Assembly: GCA_963843645.1 (NCBI GenBank)
Contig: CAWJLE010000001.1
Coordinates: 310,001 to 374,000 of the forward strand
Reading direction: 5' to 3'
DNA from: CAWJLE01 sp963843645
GTDB taxonomy: Bacteria > Chloroflexota > Anaerolineae > DAOTYC01
Length of the DNA: 64,000 nt
The position numbers were made by a program, and so were the translations under genes. Positions 48,299 through 56,704 of the stretch are shown here, piece by piece; position 1 is the first letter of the stretch; each line of letters opens with the position of its first letter. The notes under the pieces were generated by a model. The model saw only the letters and a program-made list of their open reading frames with translations, was not told the DNA's origin and made no database searches.

Positions 48299-48332
48299 TC
48301 TCTAGTGCGGTTGGGCGACCGCACACACGCTC

Positions 48333-48365
48333 AGACTTTCGAAGTTATGAAAACTTCGGAAGTCT
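48333..48365. repeat. TTCCGAA hairpin
   Basis: Arms AGACTTTCGAAGTT (48333-48346) and complement AACTTCGGAAGTCT (48352-48365) with one mismatch. It lies 9 bases after the stop of the receiver-GGDEF gene on the minus strand. Confidence 0.85.
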
Positions 48366-48374
48366 CGGCTTAGC

Positions 48375-49283
48375 TCAGGGATTCGTGCTCAGGCCACTGC
48401 CTGCGCCGCGGCGCGCGTCGGCGGCGGCTTCGGTGATCTCAAAAATGTCGGCGAAATCGCCGTTCTCCCCGGTCACGACGCCGACCGTCAGCGCCGCGAG
48501 GGGCCTCTGCTGTTTCCGGCCGGCTTCGTCGTGCGTCACGACGTAGCCCCGTTCCATGTCGCGGAACGAATAGAAGGCGCCCACTCCCTGGTCGAAGCGG
48601 CCGACGCACTCGCGCGCGATCCACGCGGCCGTCCGGGGCGGGACGATGATGACGAAGTCGCCGCCGCCGATGTGCCCGAGGAAGTTCTCCCGCCCGCCGA
48701 TCTCATCCACGACGTCGACCAGGGTGCTGCCGGCGAAGCGGACCAGATCGTCGCTCGCCGCCAGGCCGTACGCATCGTTGAAGCTGTTCAAATGAGCGAT
48801 GCCGACGTAAAGCACGGCCCATTGCTGCGTTCCCAGGAGCCGCTTCAATTGCTCCTCGATCAGCTTCCCGCTGGGCAGGCCGGTGATGGGGCTGGTCAGA
48901 TTCTCGTAGCCGGCCCGGCGCAATGCGTTTTGCACGCGCAGCTTCAGCTCCTCGATGTCGAACGGCTTGGTGACGTAGTCATCCGCACCCATTTCCAGCC
49001 CGGCGATCCTGTCGCTCCGTCGACCTCGCTGCGTCAGGAAGATGATCGGCGTGTGGCTCGTCCGCAGGTTGGCGCGCAGCGCGCGGCACACTTCGTAGCC
49101 GTCGACGTCCGGCAGGTCGATATCGAGGATGACGAGATCCGGCGCTTGCTCCCGGCACTGCGCCAGGGCCTGACCGCCTTCGAGGGCCGCCGACACCTCG
49201 TAGCCCTGCGACTCGAAATCCGATTTCAGCTGGTTCACGATATCGACGTCGTCGTCGACGACGAGAATTCGCTCGTTCGCCAC
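48375..49283 (-). CDS. Response regulator with degenerate GGDEF domain
   Basis: A 302-residue protein. The receiver occupies residues 1-120: ILVVDDDVDIVNQL, phospho-acceptor Asp-54 in LVILDIDLPDVDGYEV, IIFLTQRGRR and DDYVTKPFDIEEL. The C-terminal half is GGDEF-like (LTSPITGLPSGKLIEEQL as the entry loop, VLYVGIAHLNSFNDAYG). The signature reads GGGDF instead of GGDEF, so diguanylate cyclase activity is doubtful; such domains can bind GTP or c-di-GMP or act as scaffolds. It lies 95 bases downstream of a small GTPase and a PATAN protein on the same strand. Confidence 0.88.
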   Translation of the reverse strand: MANERILVVDDDVDIVNQLKSDFESQGYEVSAALEGGQALAQCREQAPDLVILDIDLPDVDGYEVCRALRANLRTSHTPIIFLTQRGRRSDRIAGLEMGADDYVTKPFDIEELKLRVQNALRRAGYENLTSPITGLPSGKLIEEQLKRLLGTQQWAVLYVGIAHLNSFNDAYGLAASDDLVRFAGSTLVDVVDEIGGRENFLGHIGGGDFVIIVPPRTAAWIARECVGRFDQGVGAFYSFRDMERGYVVTHDEAGRKQQRPLAALTVGVVTGENGDFADIFEITEAAADARRGAGSGLSTNP

Positions 49284-49378
49284 CTTCTAACCTCCACGCC
49301 TGGATCCCCGCCCAGCGAGACCGATTCCCCGGCGGTTCGTGCTATTGACGAGACCGATGCGGACAGCCGCGCGGCGGC

Positions 49379-49909
49379 TCATTCAGGCATCGACTCCAAA
49401 ATCGAGTACAGCAGCTCCAGCAGCACCGTCTTCACCGACTCCCGATCCGTCGCCACGCACGGCAACGCCTTGACGTGGGGGTCGATCCGGAGTGCGATGC
49501 GCAGGTCCTCGGGCGTCCACGCATCGGCGACGTCCTGTTTGTTGGCGGCAACCACGTACGGCGTGTTGGCGTAGCTGCGGAACGTATCGAGGATCGTACG
49601 TGCTTCGCGAAAGGTCTCCGGCCGGACGCTATCGACGACCACGATGAAGCCCAGCATCCCTTCCGACAGGATTTCCCACATGAAGTCGAAGCGCTTCTGC
49701 CCCGGGGTGCCGAACAGGTACAGCACCAGGCTTTCGTCCACGGTAATGCGTCCGAAGTCCATCGCCACCGTCGTGTGGCTCTTCGTGGCCCGCGTCTCGT
49801 CGCTGATCTTCCGGTCCGTAGACACGACTTTGATCTCGCTGATGGTGTTGATGAACTGCGTCTTGCCGGCGCCGAAGGGACCTGTTACGACCATTTTGAC
49901 GGCATGCAT
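49379..49909 (-). CDS. Small Ras-like GTPase (MglA/Rup-type)
   Basis: A 176-residue G-protein: P-loop VVTGPFGAGKTQFINTI (residues 7-23), switch region with AMDFGRITV, G3-like LFGTPGQKRFDFMW, and G4 VVAANKQDVADAW. The G3 Asp of DxxG is moved (FGTPGQ preceded by DFG), as in bacterial SRPRB/Rup GTPases. A C-terminal helix ends in LLELLYSILESMPE. Such GTPases act with roadblock or PATAN proteins in polarity, motility or regulation. It starts 4 bases after the PATAN gene stops, so the two are translationally linked. Confidence 0.88.
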   Translation of the reverse strand: MHAVKMVVTGPFGAGKTQFINTISEIKVVSTDRKISDETRATKSHTTVAMDFGRITVDESLVLYLFGTPGQKRFDFMWEILSEGMLGFIVVVDSVRPETFREARTILDTFRSYANTPYVVAANKQDVADAWTPEDLRIALRIDPHVKALPCVATDRESVKTVLLELLYSILESMPE

Positions 49910-49913
49910 TTCA

Positions 49914-50762
49914 TCACACCCCTATGCTCTTGATTTTCGAGATCAGCCGGTGCACCAGGCCGCGATCGATTTTCGGCGACGGAGGCATGTCGAGACGTCT
50001 CTCGTGGGAGGTATCCACTCGCGGCGGCGGGACAGGGGCCGCCTTCGCCTCCGGCTTCGCGATCTGCACCAGGCCCGCCTGCAGCAGCCGGTAGACGGTC
50101 TTGCGAATGTGGAAGTCGTCCATGTCGCACGCCTTCGCGATCTGGCGAAGCGGGTTCTTGGGATTGACGTACGACAGCACGCGCCATTCCTCGACGGACA
50201 GCTGCACTTCTTTCATGTTGGCCGACGGCCTGGCAACGAAGGTCAAGGCGACATCGAGGCTGGGCAGATCGTCTTTCAGCCGCTCCCATTCCTTGATGCA
50301 GCGGGTGCCTTCGATGATGATGTTCTCGAGATTCAGGGTGATGGTGACCTGGTCTTCGGGCGGCACGATGCCGGCCTCGAAGGAAAACGAGCCCTCCGTC
50401 CAGGTGAACAGGGGATGCACGTTGTTGAGGATTTGGGTTTTGACGGTCTGCACCACGTCACGCTGAGTGCAGTAGCCGGCGCCGATGAGCAGCAATCCCA
50501 GCTCTTTGTCGGTCCGGGTCCGTGCTCGCTTGCGGATGGTGTCGGCCTGTTCGGCGGTAATCTTACCTGAGCGCAGCAACAGGGCGACCAGATCCTCCGG
50601 CTGGTCTCCGATCGCAGCCTGGATCAGCTTGCCCCCACGAAAGTAGACGTTGGCGGCCCGATTTTGGCTCTGTACGACCAGCATCCCCGTCTTGTTGGCC
50701 AGGTTGACCAGGTTGAACAGCGATGTGATCGGAAAGTCGCGAAGGTCTCCCTTCAAAGCCAT
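49914..50762 (-). CDS. PATAN (DUF4388) domain protein
   Basis: A 282-residue protein. The N-terminal DUF4388/PATAN domain begins MALKGDLRDFPITSLFNLVN, with LANKTGMLVVQSQNRAANVYF and GKLIQAAIGDQPEDLVALLL. Residues about 100-165 continue with a related module (VKTQILNNVHPLFTWTEGSF), and residues about 185-235 resemble a winged helix (LRQIAKACDMDDFHIRKTVYRLL). The C-terminus is Pro/Lys-rich. PATAN domains associate with two-component and small-GTPase signalling. RBS gaggtg precedes the ATG at 50762. First gene of a PATAN-GTPase-receiver set. Confidence 0.85.
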   Translation of the reverse strand: MALKGDLRDFPITSLFNLVNLANKTGMLVVQSQNRAANVYFRGGKLIQAAIGDQPEDLVALLLRSGKITAEQADTIRKRARTRTDKELGLLLIGAGYCTQRDVVQTVKTQILNNVHPLFTWTEGSFSFEAGIVPPEDQVTITLNLENIIIEGTRCIKEWERLKDDLPSLDVALTFVARPSANMKEVQLSVEEWRVLSYVNPKNPLRQIAKACDMDDFHIRKTVYRLLQAGLVQIAKPEAKAAPVPPPRVDTSHERRLDMPPSPKIDRGLVHRLISKIKSIGV

Positions 50763-50848
50763 GGTTGCCCACCTCTGGGGCCAGCTCGACGCCCGCGGCT
50801 GCGTCCGGACCGCAAGGCTATTTCAGTGAACAAGAGGTACAGGTATCG

Positions 50849-50877
50849 ATTATACTCGTCGGTTTAGGTTAAGTCAA
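50849..50877 (-). promoter_or_regulatory. Sigma-70 promoter of the PATAN-GTPase-receiver operon
   Basis: Minus strand TTGACT (50877-50872), 17-base spacer, TATAAT (50854-50849). Expected start near 50842, leader of about 80 bases. Confidence 0.75.
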
Positions 50878-50902
50878 CCGGATCAGCACGGCAATTGCGT
50901 TA

Positions 50903-50988
50903 AAAATTGTTGCGCTCGTCCCGGCGATTGGAAATCGTGCGCAGCACTATCGGTTTGCGGCTATGGGCGGCAAAGCCTGCCTTCGCAG
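50903..50988 (-). repeat. Left arm of 86-bp inverted repeat flanking the IS110 gene
   Basis: 86 bases from AAAATTGTTGCGCTCG to CCTGCCTTCGCAG, identical to the reverse complement of 52934-53019. The sequence outside and inside the arms differs on the two sides. Confidence 0.92.
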
Positions 50989-52933
50989 ATGTTCTAAATC
51001 TTGTCAAGTGGCTGCACTTGAGAATTTGAATAACCGGAGGCGGACGCAGGCCGCACAGCAGGGTCTCAGTGGTTTGACTCCACTGAAAAGGGCATTAAAC
51101 TATGAGCTGGTGACGCAGGAGAGGCAACTCGGCGCGAGGTGGAGCTCTGGCCGGTGTGGTAGCCTGTCCTGCGTTCATTTGTTTTGCCGGCGCAGATAGC
51201 GTTGTTCGGTGTGCTGGTCTGCGCGTGCTCGCCGAGCCCGGTAGTTATTTTTGCGCCGGACCTCGGCCGGGACGTGGTACTGTTGCAGGCAGATGGTACG
51301 CGCCTGGTGGATGGTCAGCGGGCGGCCATCCACGTCGCGCAATTCGTATGGTCGGTTCCCGCGCAACAGGGCATAGATGCGGTTCAGCAAGTGGGTGGCA
51401 CAACTGCACACCGCTTGGTGGTGATGTTTGCCATGGAACATCATCTGTTCAAAGTAGATGGCCGCCAGTTGCGGGTCCCACTGCCGGGCGACGCCGGCGT
51501 TAAGATAGGCGGTGGCTTTGAGCAGATCCGGTCCGGCCTGGGTAATGTGCAAGCCTTGCGCTTGCCCATGGCCACTTTGGGCGCTGTAAGGGATCAAGCC
51601 ACTCCAGCCACGAAACTGGTCCAGGGCCGGGAAACGCGCGATGTTGCCGATGAAGGCGACGTACACGGCGGCGCTGTCTTGGCCCACGCCGCGGAGCGTC
51701 TCCAGGTAACGCTGGGGGTGGAGGCGACGGTACAAGGGGCGGACCGTGTGGCAGCGCAGCTCCTGCGCGGCCTGCTGCAGCGCAAGCCACCGCGCTTGCT
51801 CGCGCTGCAAATACGCCTGCAGTTGGTCGTAGTCCAGGTTGCTCTCCGGACCATACAGGCAGCACACCTGGCCGGCGCGCTGCACGATGTCTTCAATCCA
51901 GGTGGTGTCCGGATCGACGGTTTGGGTGAAGCGCTGCCAGTCACGTCGGATCTCGGCCGCGCCGGCCGCCTGGACGTGGTAGGGATTATACCACTGGGTC
52001 CGTATCCAGCAGGCTTCGCGCCCGTACGGGGGGACGAGCTCGGCCAGGCCCAGCCAGACGTACTGATCGATGGCTCGCAAGCGGTTCTTGATGGCCGAGG
52101 CTTGCTGTTTGAGCCGGGCGACTTCCCGGCACGCGCGCTGGAGGGCCATCTGTGGTCCAGTGGGCAGCGTCAGTCGATGCAACCGATCAGGGTAGACCAC
52201 GGGCAAGCGAGCCAGCACCCGGGCGTCAATCCGATCGCTCTTGGCCCGACGCTGGTAGACGCGGCGCAACTCGCTGACCTGTTGACCATTGACGCGGTAA
52301 AGCTCCACCCCGTGCCGTGCTAGAAAGACGCCTACCGGGTACCAGGCCATGCCGGTGGCTTCCATGACGGCGAGCAACTGGACGGGCTCCGTGGCCCCCT
52401 GCCGGGCGGCGGCCAACAGGCGGGTCAGATCGGCTGGGTCAGTATGAACGGTCAGTAACGGACTGACGAACTCATTTCGGTCACGATCAAGCACGATCGC
52501 CTTGTGGGCGGCCGTGACGGCCAAATCAATGCCGATAATGCGCGTGTCCATGGTGGTGTCTCCTTTCGTGGAATGTGGGACGATCGGAGCGACTGCGCCC
52601 AAGAACCTACCAGACCATACTAAACCCAGCCTTGCGAAATGATTCGGGGCCGACGCTGGCTGCGCCGCCCCAATGTTCCTAATCGGGTCACCTGGGCAGG
52701 AGAACGACACTCTGCGAACAGAGGCAGCTTGCGCTCCTCATGCTAACCAGCAAGTCGCTTCGGCCTCCCAGGGGGTAGTATGCATCAACGGCCCGCTTAT
52801 GGCTATTCTGTTCTTAAGGTGCCACTACTGCTACTACCAATATACAAGGCTAACGACCACGACCAAATTGGTAGGCGTGGCCACTTCGCTACCAGGAATC
52901 GCGTTTTCAAGTCGCTTTGCCCTCGTTTTTAGC
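50989..52933 (-). mobile_element. IS110-family insertion sequence (boundaries inferred)
   Basis: A 1,945-base segment between two perfect inverted 86-bp repeats, holding one transposase gene on the minus strand with 382 non-coding bases upstream and 186 downstream. IS110 elements normally lack terminal inverted repeats, so the true ends may lie inside this segment and the flanking repeats may belong to the target. Junction sequences with an empty site would decide this. Confidence 0.6.
51175..52551 (-). CDS. IS110-family transposase
   Basis: A 458-residue DEDD transposase. The ATG at 52551 has aaaggaga 10 bases upstream, preferred over a longer frame. N-terminal RuvC-like domain: RIIGIDLAVTAAHKAIV (first Asp), LLAVMEATGMAWYPVG (Glu) and RAKSDRIDARVLARLP (paired Asp). 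A coiled middle region precedes the C-terminal Transposase_20 domain with LRGVGQDSAAVYVAFIGN and FRGWSGLIPYSAQSG, where the catalytic Ser of this family lies. It is longer than typical IS110 proteins (about 330-420 residues). The family recombines DNA under guidance of a bridge RNA encoded in the element's non-coding end. Confidence 0.92.
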   Translation of the reverse strand: MDTRIIGIDLAVTAAHKAIVLDRDRNEFVSPLLTVHTDPADLTRLLAAARQGATEPVQLLAVMEATGMAWYPVGVFLARHGVELYRVNGQQVSELRRVYQRRAKSDRIDARVLARLPVVYPDRLHRLTLPTGPQMALQRACREVARLKQQASAIKNRLRAIDQYVWLGLAELVPPYGREACWIRTQWYNPYHVQAAGAAEIRRDWQRFTQTVDPDTTWIEDIVQRAGQVCCLYGPESNLDYDQLQAYLQREQARWLALQQAAQELRCHTVRPLYRRLHPQRYLETLRGVGQDSAAVYVAFIGNIARFPALDQFRGWSGLIPYSAQSGHGQAQGLHITQAGPDLLKATAYLNAGVARQWDPQLAAIYFEQMMFHGKHHHQAVCSCATHLLNRIYALLRGNRPYELRDVDGRPLTIHQARTICLQQYHVPAEVRRKNNYRARRARADQHTEQRYLRRQNK

Positions 52934-53019
52934 CTGCGAAGGCAGGCTTTGCCGCCCATAGCCGCAAACCGATAGTGCTGCGCACGATTTCCAATCGCCG
53001 GGACGAGCGCAACAATTTT
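52934..53019 (+). repeat. Right arm of 86-bp inverted repeat
   Basis: Exact reverse complement of 50903-50988. A related solo copy lies at 46373-46455. Confidence 0.92.
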
Positions 53020-53086
53020 AATACAATCGCCCTGACCGGATCAGCCAGTTGGGTCCAACCCGGCCGCGAGGGAGCGACTCCGCTTT

Positions 53087-53116
53087 TTGACCTGAGTTCA
53101 CCGATTATGCTATAAT
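53087..53116 (+). promoter_or_regulatory. Sigma-70 promoter of the DUF3048 gene
   Basis: TTGACC (53087-53092), 18-base spacer with TG directly before TATAAT (extended form TGCTATAAT; -10 at 53111-53116). Expected start near 53123, leader of about 90 bases. Confidence 0.7.
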
Positions 53117-53212
53117 CTCGACGCTTGGACTGAATCTCCTCAATCCATCCATTTTGCGGCATCCAATCAGCATCTTCTGCAGTGCCATACTCTGCTCGAC
53201 GGAGGAACCTTT

Positions 53213-54568
53213 ATGGAGTTCGTGGCCCGATTCTGGCGCTCCCCTCTGTTCTGGTCGGTAGCGGCGGTGTCTCTGACTGTCCTGTCGCTGTTGTCTACCG
53301 GCTGCTCGATGCTGGCCGTTCCCACGCCAACCCCAACCAAAACGCCTGTCGCCGAAGCGTCGGCGGCGGCGCCGGTCACGCTCGTTTTCGCGACCGCATC
53401 GCCCGGCCCGGCGGCTGCGACCGCTACCCCGGCCACTACCCCTTCGGCGCCGCCGATCGTGGTGGCGACGGACACGGTCGCGCCGGCTGCATCCGCCGCA
53501 GCGGTCACCGACACGGTCGAGGCAGAGGGCCTGCCCGTCTGGCCCGACGACGTGAATCCGCTGACGGGCCTGAAGGTGGCCGACAAGTCCGTCCTCCAGC
53601 GCCGGCCTCTGCTGGTACGCGTCGGCAACGACGCCCAGATCCGGCCCCAGACGGGCCTGTCCAGCGCCGACGTGGTCTACGAGGACGTGATGGACGGCTG
53701 GTGGGTGACCCGGTTCACGGGCATCTTCCTCAGCCAGGACCTGGAGGCCGTCGGGCCCATTCGCAGCGCCCGCCTGGTCAATTTGCAGATGGCGCCCCAG
53801 TACGAAGGCGCCCTGGTCCACTCCGGGGCCAGCGATCCCATCCGTTGGCGCCTGTCGCAATCCAACATCGTGGACATGGACGAGTTCTACACGCGAACGC
53901 CGTACTTCTACAAGCAGGGCGCCGACTGGCGCGGCCGTCTCTTCGTCAATCTGAACTTGATTCGCAAGTATCTTGAGCAGAAGAAGCTGGAGAAGCCGGT
54001 GAGGCTGCGCGGGTTCGTCTTCGACGGCGAGGGGGCGCCGCCGCCGACGGGCTCACCGGCGGCGGAATTCACGATTCCCTATCCCAAGAGCAGCACGGTC
54101 ACGTTCAAGTACGACGCCGCCAGCGGCCTGTATCAGCGCTACGTGCAGGGCCAGCCGCACCTGGACGCGGCCAACCACAAGCAGATTACCGCCGCCAACG
54201 TCGTGGTTCAGTTCTGCCCGCACTCGAAGACGGACATCGTCGAAGACAGCCAGGGGACCACGTCCATCAACATCACGCTGCTGGGTGAGGGTCCGGCGAT
54301 CCTCTTCCGCAACGGCGTTGCGCAGCAAGCGTACTGGAAGACCGACAATCCGAACCGGATGACGCATTTCCTCGATCAGAACGGACAGCCGCTGGCGTTC
54401 AAGCCCGGCCAGACGTGGATCGAGCTGGCGCCGCCCGACTACGTCATCAGCACCACCGCCGGGCCAATGGGGCCTTCCGTGGCCGCGTCCGCCGCGGTGA
54501 CAGACACGACCTCCGTGACCGGAACCGCGCCGGCCGCGCCGCTGGTCGTGCCCACGGCGGCGCCGTAG
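53213..54568 (+). CDS. DUF3048 (YerB-like) lipoprotein
   Basis: A 451-residue exported protein. Signal peptide and lipobox LSTGCS near residue 31, then a Thr/Pro/Ala-rich linker to about residue 105. The DUF3048 N-domain begins NPLTGLKVADKSVLQRRPLLVRVGNDAQIRPQ (split here: NPLTGLKVADKSVLQRR then PLLVRVGNDAQIRPQTGL), with SADVVYEDVMDGWWVTRF and VGPIRSARLV. The C-domain (about 265-400) has YDAASGLYQRYVQGQPH and NVVVQFCPHSK, ending in a Thr/Ala-rich tail. Family members such as YerB are surface lipoproteins of unproven function. RBS gaggaacc precedes ATG 53213. Confidence 0.88.
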   Translation: MEFVARFWRSPLFWSVAAVSLTVLSLLSTGCSMLAVPTPTPTKTPVAEASAAAPVTLVFATASPGPAAATATPATTPSAPPIVVATDTVAPAASAAAVTDTVEAEGLPVWPDDVNPLTGLKVADKSVLQRRPLLVRVGNDAQIRPQTGLSSADVVYEDVMDGWWVTRFTGIFLSQDLEAVGPIRSARLVNLQMAPQYEGALVHSGASDPIRWRLSQSNIVDMDEFYTRTPYFYKQGADWRGRLFVNLNLIRKYLEQKKLEKPVRLRGFVFDGEGAPPPTGSPAAEFTIPYPKSSTVTFKYDAASGLYQRYVQGQPHLDAANHKQITAANVVVQFCPHSKTDIVEDSQGTTSINITLLGEGPAILFRNGVAQQAYWKTDNPNRMTHFLDQNGQPLAFKPGQTWIELAPPDYVISTTAGPMGPSVAASAAVTDTTSVTGTAPAAPLVVPTAAP

Positions 54569-54614
54569 GGCGCCGACGGCGGGGGCCTCTCCGCGCGGCG
54601 TGTTGCATTAGAAA

Positions 54615-54669
54615 CCGCAGATGGACGCAGATGAGTCTTCTCACGCTTCTCATCCGCGTCCATCTGTGC
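54615..54669. repeat. Imperfect inverted repeat after the DUF3048 gene
   Basis: CCGCAGATGGACGCAGATGAG (54615-54635, given here as arms of about 20 bases) pairs with 54649-54669 with a few mismatches around a 13-base loop. The CGCAGATGGACGCAGATGA-like sequence is a dispersed repeat type seen in many environmental genomes. It may end transcription of the lipoprotein gene. Confidence 0.6.
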
Positions 54670-54754
54670 TTGTCTATGGTCTCCGGCAGCCGGCCCATAC
54701 GTCCTCATGCCTACCGGCCATGCTGTGGTCGGTCCACCCGCCCAACGGTGAACC

Positions 54755-55528
54755 ATGACTCGTCGCTACCTGCGCACATCCGACATCGGCCGAGCCGTGG
54801 GAGTCCATCCCAACACTGTCCGCCTCTACGAGCAGTGGGGGTTTCTGCAGCCGCCCGCCCGCAGCCCCAGCGGCTATCGTCTGTTCACAGAAACCCACCT
54901 CGATCAGATGCGCCTGGCCCGCACGGCGCTGCACGGCGGCTGGCCTGGTCGCAATATCCGGCGCTCCGCGCTGTCGCTGGTCAGGCAAGCGGCTTCCGGT
55001 GACCTGGATCGCGCGCTGGATCAGGCGCGTCACCACCTGACGCTGGTACAGGCCGAGCGGACGCAGGCCGAAGCGGCTGCGTCCGCCCTCGAGCAGTGGG
55101 CCGCCGGCATGGTGGTCGAGGCCACCGTTGCTGCCCAGAGCCTGACGGTCGGCCAGGCGGCCCGGCTGCTGGCGCTCACCATCGACGTCTTGCGCAACTG
55201 GGAGCGTAACGGGTTGTTGGTCGTCCCGCGCGACCCTCGTACCGGCTACCGGCGGTACGGCCCGGCCGAGATCGCCCGTTTACGGATCATCCGGCTGCTG
55301 CTGCGGGCCGGCTACAGCGTGATGGCGGTGCTTCGCATGCTGCTGCAGTTCGACGAGGGCTGCCGTGTTGGGCTGCGCGAGGCGCTCGATACCCCCAGTT
55401 GCGAAGACGACATCCTGACGGCCGCGGACCGCTGGCTGACCACGTTGGCCGAGCAGGAGCAGCGGGCCCAACAGATGATTCGCCAGCTCGAAGCCATGAT
55501 TGCCCGACAATCCACTGAACAACCCTGA
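54755..55528 (+). CDS. Regulator with two tandem MerR DNA-binding domains
   Basis: A 257-residue protein with two MerR-type winged helices. The first spans residues about 5-72: YLRTSDIGRAVGVHPNTVRLYEQWGFLQ. The second spans about 128-200: LTVGQAARLLALTIDVLRNW and NGLLVVPRDPRTGYRRYGPA. Between them is a helical stretch (residues 75-120) rich in Ala, Glu and Gln, and the C-terminus ends in another helix (LAEQEQRAQQMIRQLEAMI). One chain may thus contribute both halves of a MerR operator contact. An ABC exporter operon starts 177 bases downstream and is the likely target. Confidence 0.85.
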   Translation: MTRRYLRTSDIGRAVGVHPNTVRLYEQWGFLQPPARSPSGYRLFTETHLDQMRLARTALHGGWPGRNIRRSALSLVRQAASGDLDRALDQARHHLTLVQAERTQAEAAASALEQWAAGMVVEATVAAQSLTVGQAARLLALTIDVLRNWERNGLLVVPRDPRTGYRRYGPAEIARLRIIRLLLRAGYSVMAVLRMLLQFDEGCRVGLREALDTPSCEDDILTAADRWLTTLAEQEQRAQQMIRQLEAMIARQSTEQP

Positions 55529-55705
55529 CGCGACGCTCGTCCGTCGAGGGGTACGTCCACGACGAGAATTCCGAGAGTTTCAACAGCTTCGGAAGCTTGA
55601 CCGCGAATCCGCTCCCACAAAACCCTCCATTAGCACACCAGGGCTTTATACTGGTACGCAGAACGTAAATTCACATGCAACAAATCCAGAATGGAGGTAC
55701 GTGAG

Positions 55706-56704
55706 ATGAGCGAAGCACGAATCGTCGCGCGCAATCTGACCAAAACCTACCACGTGCTGGAGCGAGACGCCGGTTTGAGTGCGTCGCTCCGCAGCCTGAT
55801 GCATCGCACTTACCGCAAGGTGGCGGCGGTGCGCGAGGCCAGCTTTACCCTCGAGGCTGGGGAGATGGTCGGCTTCATCGGACCGAACGGTGCCGGCAAG
55901 ACGACCACCCTCAAGATGCTCGCCGGCTTGCTTCATCCCACGAGCGGAACCGCCGCCGTCCTGGGCTTCACGCCCTGGCACCGCCAGCCCGACTATCTGC
56001 GGCAGATCAGCATGGTCTTGGGCAACAAGAGCCAACTCGTATGGGACATCCCGCCCCTGGACACGTATCGCGTGCTGGCCGAGATTTACCGCGTGCCGCC
56101 CGACGAGTTCAAGCGCATCCTGTCCGAGTTGGTCGACCTGTTGGCCATGGCAGAGCTGCTCAAGCGGCCGGTGCGAAATCTGTCGCTCGGCGAGCGGATG
56201 AAGTGTGAGCTGGTTGCGGGGCTGCTCCACCACCCCCGCGTGCTGTTCCTCGACGAGCCAACGCTGGGGTTGGACGTGTCCATGCAGGCACAATTGCGGC
56301 TGTTTCTGGCGGAGTACAACGCTCGCAAAGACGTCACCGTCATTCTGACCAGCCACTATATGGCGGACGTCGTGGCCCTGTGCCCGCGGGTGATCCTGAT
56401 CCACCAGGGGACGCTGCTCTACGACGGGGCTCTGACAGAATTGGCGCAGCGGCTGGCTCCGTTCAAACTGATTCGAGTAAGCCTCGACGAAGAGCCGGCC
56501 GCGCCGGCGCCCGACCTGAGCTTGCCGCGCGGCGCCCAGATCCTCGAGCGCTCACCAAAACGCCTGACCCTGCGCGTGGGCCGGTCGGACGCTCCTGCCC
56601 TGACGGCCCAACTGCTGCAGACGCTACCCCTGGTCGACTTGAGCATCGAGGATCCGCCCGTAGAAGCGGTCATCGATCAGATCTACCGGGAGGGGGAGCT
56701 ATGA
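55706..56704 (+). CDS. ABC transporter ATP-binding protein (ABC-2 exporter type)
   Basis: A 332-residue ATPase. ATG 55706 is preferred because GGAGG lies just before it. Walker A GFIGPNGAGKTTTLKML (about residue 57), Q-loop in ISMVLGNKSQLVWDIPPLDT, signature LSLGERMKCELVAGL, Walker B RVLFLDEPTLGLDVS and a switch region VILTSHYMADV. A 90-residue C-terminal extension follows. The N-terminal RNLTKTYHV with a long first insert is typical of the NatA/COG4586 group that partners PF06182 permeases. The stop overlaps the first permease by four bases. It powers export of an unknown substrate. Confidence 0.92.
   Translation: MSEARIVARNLTKTYHVLERDAGLSASLRSLMHRTYRKVAAVREASFTLEAGEMVGFIGPNGAGKTTTLKMLAGLLHPTSGTAAVLGFTPWHRQPDYLRQISMVLGNKSQLVWDIPPLDTYRVLAEIYRVPPDEFKRILSELVDLLAMAELLKRPVRNLSLGERMKCELVAGLLHHPRVLFLDEPTLGLDVSMQAQLRLFLAEYNARKDVTVILTSHYMADVVALCPRVILIHQGTLLYDGALTELAQRLAPFKLIRVSLDEEPAAPAPDLSLPRGAQILERSPKRLTLRVGRSDAPALTAQLLQTLPLVDLSIEDPPVEAVIDQIYREGEL

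Larger units (their letters stand above)
50763..51174. other. Intergenic region: PATAN promoter, left 86-bp arm, transposon end
   Basis: 412 bases. It contains the minus-strand promoter at 50849-50877, the left arm of the 86-bp inverted repeat (50903-50988) and 186 bases of sequence downstream of the transposase stop, where I see no further gene. Confidence 0.7.
52552..53212. other. Non-coding region upstream of the transposase, including candidate bridge-RNA region
   Basis: 661 bases. Positions 52552-52933 are the non-coding 5' side of the transposase, where IS110-group elements encode their bridge RNA; I could not identify the guide loops by eye. 52934-53019 is the right repeat arm, and 53087-53116 is the promoter of the DUF3048 gene. 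Short open frames here lack family features. Confidence 0.5.

Noticed and set aside
52673..52975. Small plus-strand open frame upstream of the transposase
   Set aside because: It crosses into the repeat arm, has no RBS or family features, and lies in the region expected to hold the element's non-coding RNA.
55564..55598. Ninth TTCCGAA hairpin
   Set aside because: GAATTCCGAGAGTTTC and CAGCTTCGGAAGCTTG pair poorly; it is at most a decayed copy.
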